A stretch of 64,000 nt of DNA, taken from assembly GCA_963704025.1 (NCBI GenBank), contig CAVPGP010000001.1, positions 186,001 to 250,000 on the forward strand, read 5' to 3'. The translations under genes were made by a program, and so were the position numbers. Source of the stretch: CAVPGP01 sp963704025. Its GTDB lineage: Bacteria; Actinomycetota; Thermoleophilia; Gaiellales; Gaiellaceae. The notes beneath the pieces are model-generated. The model was given only the letters and a program-made list of their open reading frames with translations, made no database searches and was not told the origin of the DNA. Positions 49,929-56,904 of the stretch are shown piece by piece. Numbering within the stretch: the first letter of the stretch is position 1; the number at the start of each line of letters is the position of its first letter.

Positions 49929-52900
49929 CTACGTCAGAGCCGGGATCCGCGCGCGGAGCCGCGCGGCGCCGGCCACGTTCCCTTTCTCGGCAAGCAGACT
50001 CAGCGCCCGCTGGAAGGCCTGGTCCGCCTGCCTCGCGACGCCCTTCGCCGTGAGCACCTCGCCCAGAGCGGCCTGGGCGGCCGCCCGTTCGTCGAGTGCG
50101 TCGGTTGCCTCGAGGACCTGTACGAGCTCGAGCGCGACTGTCTCCGCCTCCTCGACGCGACCCAGGCGCGCAAGTGCCTTTGCGAGCACGCGATCTCCGA
50201 TCGCCCGGGAGACCAGGTGGTGCGGCGGCGCGACGGCCAGAGCCTCCTGCACGAGCGCCAGCGCCTCGGCTGCGCGGTCCTGCTGGTAGAGGGCCTCCGC
50301 GAGCAGCGCCGCGTTCGTCGCGAGCCATTCGGGGTCGCCGGCGGCGCGGAGCGCCTCGCACGACGGGATCAGGATCGACTCGGCCCGGCCCGGATCGCCC
50401 GCCAGGAGCTCGACCTCGGCCGACACCTCGGACCAGCTCGTCTGGAGCGACGAGGTGTCTGCGTACTCCCGCCGTCCTTCCCGTGCCTCCTCGAGGTAGG
50501 TTCGCGCCCGCTCGAACTGGCCCGCCATCGCCTCCAGCAGGGCGAGCGAGGGCAGGACGAAGCTCTGCCAGAGGGGAGTCTCGGCCGCCGCCAGAAGCTC
50601 CTCGGACTGCCGGATCGCCTCGCGGACCGGAGTCGGACCCCGGCATGCACACACGGCGAGCGCTGCGTACCCGACGTCGATCGCGAAGCCGCTCCTCCGG
50701 TAGTGCTCGACAGTCCGCCGCGTTGCCGCCTCGCCGTTCGCGAACTTCAGCAGGTAGGTGGCGTTCACATTGGCCTCGAGGTGCGACGCACGTCCCGCGC
50801 CGCGGTCGTCCCCCGTCGAGCCGAAGAGCGCGTAGGCCTCCCGGGCGAGCGCGAGCGTCGCGTCGACGGAGACCGCTCCGCGCGCGAGGCGCGGCCACGC
50901 CTGCTCGAGGCGCGCCTTCAGCTCGACCCCGCGGTCGCCGCGCTCCCGCGCCCGCTCCGCGACCTCGTCGAGGAGCGCGTCGGCACGAATTGCATCGCCC
51001 GTGAACTTGACGGCCGTGCCGAGCGCCCACTCGAGCTCGAGCCGCGCCCCGTCGTCCGGCAGGAGCGCCGTCGCGCGCGTCAGGAGGTTGACGGCGGCCC
51101 GCCCGTCGACGCGCTTCAGCGCCCGCATCCCCGCCTCGCCGAGGCGGCGGCCGGCCTCGTCCGCGAGCGCCGGGCTCTCGTCGCCGCCCGCCGCCCGCAG
51201 GAGCGCCGCCTGCTCGAGGTGGTAGCCGACGAGCTCGTCCTGGTCCGGGCCACGGGCGTCCAGCCAGCGCGCGAGCCGCTCGTGCAGCCCGACGCGCTCG
51301 GCCCCCGGGATGGAGCCGTAGGCGACGTCGCGGATCAGGACGTGGTGGAACCGGAAGCCGTCCTCCTCCGGCAGCGCGGCCTGCTCGGCGCGGACGAGCC
51401 GGCGCCGCACGAGCGCCATCAGATCCCGGCCCGCCTCCTCGCGCTCCTCAGAGGGCGTGAGCGCGTCGACGGCGGAGCGCCAGAACTCGCGGCCGGCGAC
51501 GGCGGCACGGTCGAGCACCGTTCGCTCGCCCGGGGGCAACCGGTCGAGGCGGCTCGCGATCAGCGCCTCCACCGTCGGGGGCACCGCGCCGGCCTCTCCC
51601 TCGGCGCCGAAGGCGAGCAGCTGCTCGAGGAAGAGCGGGTTTCCCTCGGCTGCGTCGACCGCGGCCTCGACACCGGCCTCCTCGAGCCGCGCCGCGTCGG
51701 GCAGCGCCGTCGCGAGCTCCCGCGTCTCCGACGAGGAGAGCGGCGCCAGCGCGATCGCGCCCTCCCGCCAGTCCGGCCTCGCGTCGAGCAGCTCCGGTCG
51801 CGCCAGGCAGAGGAGCAGCAGCGGCGCCTGCGACCAGCCCGCGACGTACTCGACGAGGTCGAGGAAGGTCGGCTCCGCCCAGTGGACGTCCTCGAGCAGC
51901 AGGACGACCGGCCGCTCCCGCGCGAGCGCCTCGAGGAGCCGCCGCACGGCCCAGAAGGCCTCGCTCTGCTCGGCCAGCGCCCGGTCGCGCAGCCTGGCGG
52001 TGACCCGATCCCCGTCCGGCTCGGCGGCCAGCGCCCGTTCCAGCGACCCGACCTGCTCGAGGACCTCCGTGAGCGGCAGGAAGGTCGCCCCCTCGCCGTA
52101 GGCGACGCACGTCCCCGTCAGCACGCGCGCCCGCCTGCGCACGCGCGTGACGAGCTCGGAGGCGAGGCGCGTCTTGCCGATCCCCGGGTCGCCGGTGACG
52201 AGCACGAGGCGCGGGTGGCCCGACCCGGCGACCTCGTCGAGCGCCGCCAGGAGGCCGCGGAGCTCCTCGTCCCGGCCGATGAGCGGCGCATCGAAGCGAC
52301 GCGTGAACGGCGCCGCGGCCGGGTCGAAGCGCAGGACGCGGAAGCCGCGGCCGCTCTCGTGCGGGACGACGTCGACCGCGGCAGAGACGACGCGCAGCGC
52401 GGCCGGCCCGAGCAGGGTGTCGCCCGGCGCGCCGTCCTCCTTCAGCGCGCGCGGGACGGTCACGGCGTTCGCGAGCTCCTCCGCGTCCTCGCCCACGATC
52501 AGCTCGCTCGACTCGACGGCCAGCCGCTGCTGGACCTCCGGGGTCGCCGCGCGAAGGTCGGCCGCCGCGCGGAGCGCCCTCAGGACGTCGTCCTCGTGTG
52601 CCGCGGGCAGCCCGAACACCGCAACGACCTCCTCGCCGAGCAGCTGTCGGAGCTCGCCGCCGTGCCGCTCCACCGCCACCGTCGCCTCGGCCAGCCAGGC
52701 GGCCGTGCGGCTGCGCTCCAGCTCGGGATCGTCGGAGACGGGCCCGAGCAGCTCCGCGACGAGGACGGCGATGGTCCGGCGGGTCGGATGGGGCGCCGCC
52801 GTCGGCTCCGAGGCCGCCGGCGCCTCGCTCCCCTCGATGATCGACCGGTAGATCTTGTGGAGCTCCTCGCCCGGCTCGATCCCGTACTCCTCGACGAGCA

Positions 52901-53540
52901 GGAGCCGGATCTCCTGGTAGGCCTGCAAGGCGTCCAACGTCCGCTGTGATCGGTGCAGCGCGAGCATCTGGAGGCCGCGCAGCCGCTCCCGGGTGGGCTG
53001 CCTGCTCACCAGCGCCTCGATCTCGGGAAGCACCTTCACGTGCCAGCCCAGCTCGAGCTCCGCGGCGAGCCGATCCTCGTGCGCGGTCAGCCGGAGCTCG
53101 TCGAGCCGTGCGATCTCGCCCTGCGCGAAGCTCTCGAAGGCGAGGTCTGCGAGCGGCGGGCCCCGCCAGAGCGCGAGCGCCTCCCGCAGCGCCGACGCGC
53201 GCTCGGCCGGCTCGAGCCCCTGCGCCGCCTCGAGAGCCCGCTCAAAGCGGACGGCGTCGAGCTCGTCCGCGCCGACGCGCAGCAGGTAGCCGGGCGAGTG
53301 CGTCTCGACCCGCTCCCGGCCGAGCGTCTTCCGCAGCCGGGAGACGCAGTTCTGGACGTAGGCGTCGACCGTCCTCGGCGGGCGCTCGCCCCAGAGCTCG
53401 TCGATCAGGCGCTCGGTCGGGACGACCTCGTTCGCGTGCAGGAGGAGCATGCCGAGCACGGCGCGCTGCTTGGGGCCGCCGAGGGGCACCGGCCGGCCGC
53501 GCAGCCGCACCTCCAGCGGGCCCAGGATCCTGAACTCCAT
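49929..53540 (-). CDS. Large SARP-type regulator: BTAD, degenerate cyclase, ATPase and TPR domains
   Basis: A 1203-aa protein. Residues 1-95 are the winged helix (FRILGPLEVRLRGRPVPLGG, RLIDELWGERPPRTVDAYVQ), 96-240 the BTAD domain. Residues 255-405 resemble a class III nucleotidyl cyclase domain (TIAVLVAELLGPV, VERHGGELRQLLGEEVVAVF, LPAAHEDDVLRALRA), but both metal-binding Asp positions are Glu and the loops are short, so it is probably inactive. From 417 there is an AAA/STAND ATPase (LIGRDEELRGLL, Walker A VTGDPGIGKTRLAS, VVLLLEDVHWAE) and the rest is TPR-like helices. This AfsR/LuxR-like layout suits a signal-integrating activator. ATG at 53540; TACGTT lies 13 bp upstream. Confidence 0.88.
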   Translation of the reverse strand: MEFRILGPLEVRLRGRPVPLGGPKQRAVLGMLLLHANEVVPTERLIDELWGERPPRTVDAYVQNCVSRLRKTLGRERVETHSPGYLLRVGADELDAVRFERALEAAQGLEPAERASALREALALWRGPPLADLAFESFAQGEIARLDELRLTAHEDRLAAELELGWHVKVLPEIEALVSRQPTRERLRGLQMLALHRSQRTLDALQAYQEIRLLLVEEYGIEPGEELHKIYRSIIEGSEAPAASEPTAAPHPTRRTIAVLVAELLGPVSDDPELERSRTAAWLAEATVAVERHGGELRQLLGEEVVAVFGLPAAHEDDVLRALRAAADLRAATPEVQQRLAVESSELIVGEDAEELANAVTVPRALKEDGAPGDTLLGPAALRVVSAAVDVVPHESGRGFRVLRFDPAAAPFTRRFDAPLIGRDEELRGLLAALDEVAGSGHPRLVLVTGDPGIGKTRLASELVTRVRRRARVLTGTCVAYGEGATFLPLTEVLEQVGSLERALAAEPDGDRVTARLRDRALAEQSEAFWAVRRLLEALARERPVVLLLEDVHWAEPTFLDLVEYVAGWSQAPLLLLCLARPELLDARPDWREGAIALAPLSSSETRELATALPDAARLEEAGVEAAVDAAEGNPLFLEQLLAFGAEGEAGAVPPTVEALIASRLDRLPPGERTVLDRAAVAGREFWRSAVDALTPSEEREEAGRDLMALVRRRLVRAEQAALPEEDGFRFHHVLIRDVAYGSIPGAERVGLHERLARWLDARGPDQDELVGYHLEQAALLRAAGGDESPALADEAGRRLGEAGMRALKRVDGRAAVNLLTRATALLPDDGARLELEWALGTAVKFTGDAIRADALLDEVAERARERGDRGVELKARLEQAWPRLARGAVSVDATLALAREAYALFGSTGDDRGAGRASHLEANVNATYLLKFANGEAATRRTVEHYRRSGFAIDVGYAALAVCACRGPTPVREAIRQSEELLAAAETPLWQSFVLPSLALLEAMAGQFERARTYLEEAREGRREYADTSSLQTSWSEVSAEVELLAGDPGRAESILIPSCEALRAAGDPEWLATNAALLAEALYQQDRAAEALALVQEALAVAPPHHLVSRAIGDRVLAKALARLGRVEEAETVALELVQVLEATDALDERAAAQAALGEVLTAKGVARQADQAFQRALSLLAEKGNVAGAARLRARIPALT

Positions 53541-53589
53541 TGTCTCCGGGGCGAACGTACCACCCGGCCCAGCCGGCGAGAAGAGCGCT

Positions 53590-53611
53590 GTTAGCGGGCT
53601 GTTGGCGCGCC
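53590..53611 (+). promoter_or_regulatory. SARP-type direct repeats upstream of the PKD protein gene
   Basis: GTTAGCGGGCT and GTTGGCGCGCC are adjacent 11-bp units with GTTRG cores. A GGGACTGTCCC palindrome at 53625-53635 lies just downstream and resembles the core of the repeat at 1937-2022. Confidence 0.55.
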
Positions 53612-53654
53612 GGTCGACGCTCTCGGGACTGTCCCAGATCCAAGGAGGTATCCC

Positions 53655-53963
53655 GTGATGCCACACGCTGCCGACGTCGACCCGCCCGTGGCCGACTTCG
53701 AGCTCCAGCCGGGCCTTCCGTCGACGGCCGAAGCCGTCCAGCTCTCCGACCGGTCGCACGACCCCGGCGGCGAGGGGATCGCCTGGCGAGTCTGGGATTT
53801 CGGGGACGGTGCGACCGGGGTCGGCCCCGGCCCCGTGCACCGCTTCAGGCGTGCGGGGGACTACAGCGTCACCCTGACCCTCGCGACCTTCGACGGGCGG
53901 GTCGGCCGGGTCACGCAGGTGGTGCACGTGGAGGACGCCGGACCGCGATTAGCGAACGGTTAG
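53655..53963 (+). CDS. Small PKD-domain protein
   Basis: A 102-aa protein made almost only of one PKD (immunoglobulin-like) domain: VADFELQPGLPSTAEAVQLS, the WRVWDFGDGATGVG signature, then HRFRRAGDYSVTLTLATFDG and a last strand RVTQVVHVED. PKD domains are usually part of extracellular proteins, yet no signal peptide is visible here. AAGGAGG precedes the GTG by 7 bp. The gene follows SARP-type repeats and its end carries the operator of the next gene. Confidence 0.75.
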   Translation: MMPHAADVDPPVADFELQPGLPSTAEAVQLSDRSHDPGGEGIAWRVWDFGDGATGVGPGPVHRFRRAGDYSVTLTLATFDGRVGRVTQVVHVEDAGPRLANG

Positions 53964-53969
53964 GACCGT
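53948..53969 (+). promoter_or_regulatory. SARP-type direct repeats upstream of the collagen-like gene
   Basis: ATTAGCGAACG and GTTAGGACCGT are adjacent 11-bp units with TTAGsAmC cores. They begin inside the last codons of the PKD gene, about 45 bp before the collagen-like start. Confidence 0.55.
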
Positions 53970-54010
53970 GGCGCAGTCTCCTCGCCTCCACTCGACTAAG
54001 GAGGCTCGTT

Positions 54011-54787
54011 GTGAAGAGACATCTGCCCAGCCCAGCGCTGATCGTCGCCGGCCTCGCGCTCTTCGTTGCGCTGACGGGCGGCGCCGTCGCCGCCGGCATC
54101 GTCCCGCTGGCCCAGCGCGCCTACTCGGCGGACACGGCCAAGGTGGCGCTGAACGCGAAGAAGCTCGGCGGCAAGACCCCGGCCCAGCTCGCCGCGGCGG
54201 CGACCGGCTCGCGCGGCCCGGCGGGGTCGCAGGGGCCGGCCGGCCCGCAGGGGTCGAAGGGCGACCGCGGCGCAACCGGCTCGCAGGGGCCGGCCGGTCA
54301 GGCCGGACCGAAGGGCGACGTCGGCGCCGGGCTCAAGATCGTCGGCACAGTTGCGACCGTGGGCGACCTGCCCGCGACCGGCACGACCGGCGACGCCTAC
54401 CTCGTCGCAGGCGATCTCCACGTCTGGACGGGCTCCGCCTGGACGAACGCCGGCCCGGTGAAGGGCCCGAAGGGCGACAAGGGCGACACGGGCGCCGCGG
54501 GAGCGGCAGGGCCTCCGGGGCCGCCCGGCGCCGCCGGTGCTGCGGCGGTGGCGGTGTCGGTCCATACGCAGCCCTTCACGCTCGCGGTCAACACGTTCCA
54601 TCAGTTCACGACCGCCTGCGGGGCGGGCCAGAAGGCCGTCAGCGGCGGGTTCACCTACACCACAGGCTCCCTGATCCCGCAGGACAGCACGCCGACGGGG
54701 GACGGCTCCGGCTGGCAGCTGTCGCTGATCAACATCAGCGACACGGAGGGAGCAGCCGGGACGCTGAATGTCGTCTGCCTCGGCTGA
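54011..54787 (+). CDS. Exported collagen-like protein
   Basis: This 258-aa protein begins with a hydrophobic export or anchor segment (PSPALIVAGLALFVALTGGA), then a YSADTAKVALNAKKLGGKTP stretch common in actinobacterial surface proteins, and two Gly-X-Y collagen-like tracts (GPAGSQGPAGPQGSKGDRG and GPKGDKGDTGAAGAAGPPG) separated by a short strand-rich insert (GTVATVGDLPATG, AYLVAGDLHVW). A C-terminal beta domain (AVSGGFTYTTGSLIPQDST) ends the protein. GGAGG lies 6 bp before the GTG. Such proteins form triple helices at the cell surface. Confidence 0.85.
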   Translation: MKRHLPSPALIVAGLALFVALTGGAVAAGIVPLAQRAYSADTAKVALNAKKLGGKTPAQLAAAATGSRGPAGSQGPAGPQGSKGDRGATGSQGPAGQAGPKGDVGAGLKIVGTVATVGDLPATGTTGDAYLVAGDLHVWTGSAWTNAGPVKGPKGDKGDTGAAGAAGPPGPPGAAGAAAVAVSVHTQPFTLAVNTFHQFTTACGAGQKAVSGGFTYTTGSLIPQDSTPTGDGSGWQLSLINISDTEGAAGTLNVVCLG

Positions 54788-54829
54788 GGGGCCGCGAGTG
54801 ACGACGACAGGTGGGGGAGGGGGAGAGCA

Positions 54830-54851
54830 GGGGCCGCCGCGAGGCGGCCCC
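54830..54851 (+). terminator. Terminator hairpin after the collagen-like gene
   Basis: GGGGCCGCC and GGCGGCCCC pair perfectly (9 bp) around a GCGA loop, followed by GCTCGTTCT. Confidence 0.65.
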
Positions 54852-54880
54852 GCTCGTTCTCCGGTGCCGCCGGACGGGCC

Positions 54881-54920
54881 GTTAGCGGCCCGTTTGCGGC
54901 GCGTGATCGGCCCGTTTGAG
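54881..54920 (+). promoter_or_regulatory. SARP-type 11-bp direct repeats upstream of the M23 peptidase gene
   Basis: Four in-register units: GTTAGCGGCCC, GTTTGCGGCGC, GTGATCGGCCC, GTTTGAG. The last two are identical to those before the small peptide at 49677-49694, with the same spacing from the GTTAG unit. Confidence 0.65.
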
Positions 54921-54940
54921 ACCACTTCGACGGTGGCGGC

Positions 54941-56008
54941 ATGTCCACCGCCACAGCACATCTCAACGCACGCGGCCTCGCTCGCCGCGTCCGCCCGGCC
55001 GTCGCTGCAGCGCTCGTCGCCGCCGCGCTCGCCGGCGCCCACGCCGAGGCTCCTGCCGCCTCCGGCGCGTCCACCGCAACCGCCACCGCAGCTCCCGCGT
55101 ACGGCTGGCCGGTCGAGCCGTTCGACCGCCAGCACCCCGTCCGCGCCAACTTCGGCGACCCCCGGATCTCCTTCGCCGGGCCGCCCACGCAGGCGACCGT
55201 CCTGACCGGCTCCGGCTCCTTTTCGTTCCACTTCGGAATCGACATCGCCGTCCCCGACGGGACGGCCGTCTACGCGGTCCGCTCCGGCACCGTGACGCCG
55301 CTGGGCGCGCGGAACGTCCAGGTCACGTCCGCGAACGGCTTCGCAGCCCAGTACTGGCATATCGTCCCGGCCGTTCACCCGGGACAGGAGGTGGTCGCGA
55401 ACGTGACCGTCCTCGGCCACGTCCAGAAGGGCTATGAGCACGTGCACTTCACGGAGCTCGATCACGGTCACGCCGTCAACCCGCTCGCCGCGGGACACCT
55501 CGGGCCGTACACGGACGGCGACGCGCCGACGATCGCTGCGATCTCCTTCCGCGCCGGCGAGACGCCGCTCGAGCTCCTGCCCGAGGCGGTCTCCGGGCGG
55601 ATCGTCCCCACGGCGAACGTCTACGACATGCCGTCGCTGCGGGTCGCGGGCCGCTGGGCCGGCCTGCCCGTCGCTCCCGCGCGCATCACGTGGCGCATCG
55701 AGCGGGCCGCAGACGGCCGCGTCGTCTCCCCGGAGACGAGCGCCTTCGACGTACGGGAGACGATCCCGCCGAACGGCGACTTCTGGCGCTACTACGCGCG
55801 CGGCTCGCGGCAGAACATGTGCTCCTTCCACGGGCAGCGCGCGTGGCGGACCGGCGGGACCTACCTGTACCGGCTGACCCGCGGGCCGCTGGACACCCGC
55901 ACGATCCGCAACGGCATCTACCGGCTGGTCGTCACGGCCTCGGACGTCCGCGGCAACAGCACCTCGCAGGGGAAGGTCTTCATCATCCGGAACGGCGGCA
56001 CGACGTGA
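54941..56008 (+). CDS. Exported M23 (LytM-like) peptidase domain protein
   Basis: A 355-aa protein with an N-terminal export segment (AVAAALVAAALAGAHA). The M23 site is complete: first metal ligands in SFSFHFGIDIAVPDG (H and D), the catalytic His in AQYWHIVPA and the last ligand in YEHVHFTELDHG (H-x-H). Such domains cut peptidoglycan cross-bridges. The C-terminal 170 residues form a strand-rich domain (PTIAAISFRAG, GIYRLVVTASDVRGNSTS) like an immunoglobulin fold. It is the last gene behind SARP-type repeats and is coupled to the next gene. Confidence 0.87.
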   Translation: MSTATAHLNARGLARRVRPAVAAALVAAALAGAHAEAPAASGASTATATAAPAYGWPVEPFDRQHPVRANFGDPRISFAGPPTQATVLTGSGSFSFHFGIDIAVPDGTAVYAVRSGTVTPLGARNVQVTSANGFAAQYWHIVPAVHPGQEVVANVTVLGHVQKGYEHVHFTELDHGHAVNPLAAGHLGPYTDGDAPTIAAISFRAGETPLELLPEAVSGRIVPTANVYDMPSLRVAGRWAGLPVAPARITWRIERAADGRVVSPETSAFDVRETIPPNGDFWRYYARGSRQNMCSFHGQRAWRTGGTYLYRLTRGPLDTRTIRNGIYRLVVTASDVRGNSTSQGKVFIIRNGGTT

Positions 56009-56862
56009 GACGCGCGCTTGTCATGCTCGCGGCCATGCTGGCGGCGGCTGCGGCCCCGGGGCAGGCGAGCCCGGGGGCGGCCGGCGCACCGCAGGCGATC
56101 ACCACGCTCTACCCCGTTCCGCATCCGGTCGGGCTGATGGTGACGAGCGGGGGCTGGGCGTACTGCGAGCAGCTCCGCGGCCTCGCACGGCGCACGCGAC
56201 ACACGCTCCTCTGCGGCAGGTACGAGCAGGACGGGTACCTCGGCCCGGGCCGGCGCGCGCAGCGCCACCTCGACTGGGGGAATTCGGCGTACCTCGCGGC
56301 CTTCGCGCGTCGGATCGCCGAGGTGCACCGCCGCGTCCCCGGCCCGCTCGTGCTCCTTGGGGTCTCGTACTCCGGGTTCGGCGTCGCGACGCTGGCGACG
56401 CACCACCCCGAGCTCCGGCCCGACCGGCTGATCGTGATCGACTCGTACCTCGACCTCGCCGCGCGTCGGGAGCGGCTGCCCGACGGCCACCTGACTGCCC
56501 GCGAGATCGACAGCGAGACCGCCGACCCGGCGGACCTTCACAGCCGGAGCGCGTCCCCGGCCGGCCTGGCGCGGCTCATCCGGAACGGCACGCGGCTCGT
56601 CGTCCTCTGGAGCGTCTCCGAGGACGAGCGGCGCGAGTTCCTCGGAGCCACCTGCAACCGGCAGGCGAACGCGGAGTCGCTCGCGCTGGCCGCGCAGATC
56701 CTCGGGCGGCCGCTGGGCGCCTGGGTGACCCGGAGCCGGCACGGGCACGATCTCTGGGACCACGGCCTCGAGATCCTCCGAGGGCAGCTGCCCGGGAGAC
56801 GCATCGTCTTCGGCCCCGACGGACGGGTGCCACCCGGTTCGGTGTGCCGTTCGCTGCCGTGA
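56005..56862 (+). CDS. Exported alpha/beta hydrolase-like protein
   Basis: This 285-aa protein has a Sec signal (ALVMLAAMLAAAAAPGQA) and an alpha/beta hydrolase-like core: HPVGLMVTSGGWAYCEQL, nucleophile region LVLLGVSYSGFGVATLA (GxSYxG, as in S15-type enzymes), RLIVIDSYLDLAARRER, and a late RSRHGHDLWDHG with a candidate catalytic His. Three Cys suggest disulfides. The substrate is unknown. GTG overlaps the stop of the M23 gene (GTGA). Confidence 0.68.
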   Translation: MRRALVMLAAMLAAAAAPGQASPGAAGAPQAITTLYPVPHPVGLMVTSGGWAYCEQLRGLARRTRHTLLCGRYEQDGYLGPGRRAQRHLDWGNSAYLAAFARRIAEVHRRVPGPLVLLGVSYSGFGVATLATHHPELRPDRLIVIDSYLDLAARRERLPDGHLTAREIDSETADPADLHSRSASPAGLARLIRNGTRLVVLWSVSEDERREFLGATCNRQANAESLALAAQILGRPLGAWVTRSRHGHDLWDHGLEILRGQLPGRRIVFGPDGRVPPGSVCRSLP

Positions 56863-56891
56863 GCGGCAGCGAGGCCGACTGGCGCTCCCGC

Positions 56892-56897
56892 TACCCT
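56892..56897 (+). promoter_or_regulatory. -10 hexamer (TACCCT) for the gene at 56905
   Basis: TACCCT ends 7 bp before the GTG at 56905, the leaderless pattern; so this gene is probably separate from the operon before it. Confidence 0.4.
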
Positions 56898-56904
56898 TTC
56901 GCCC

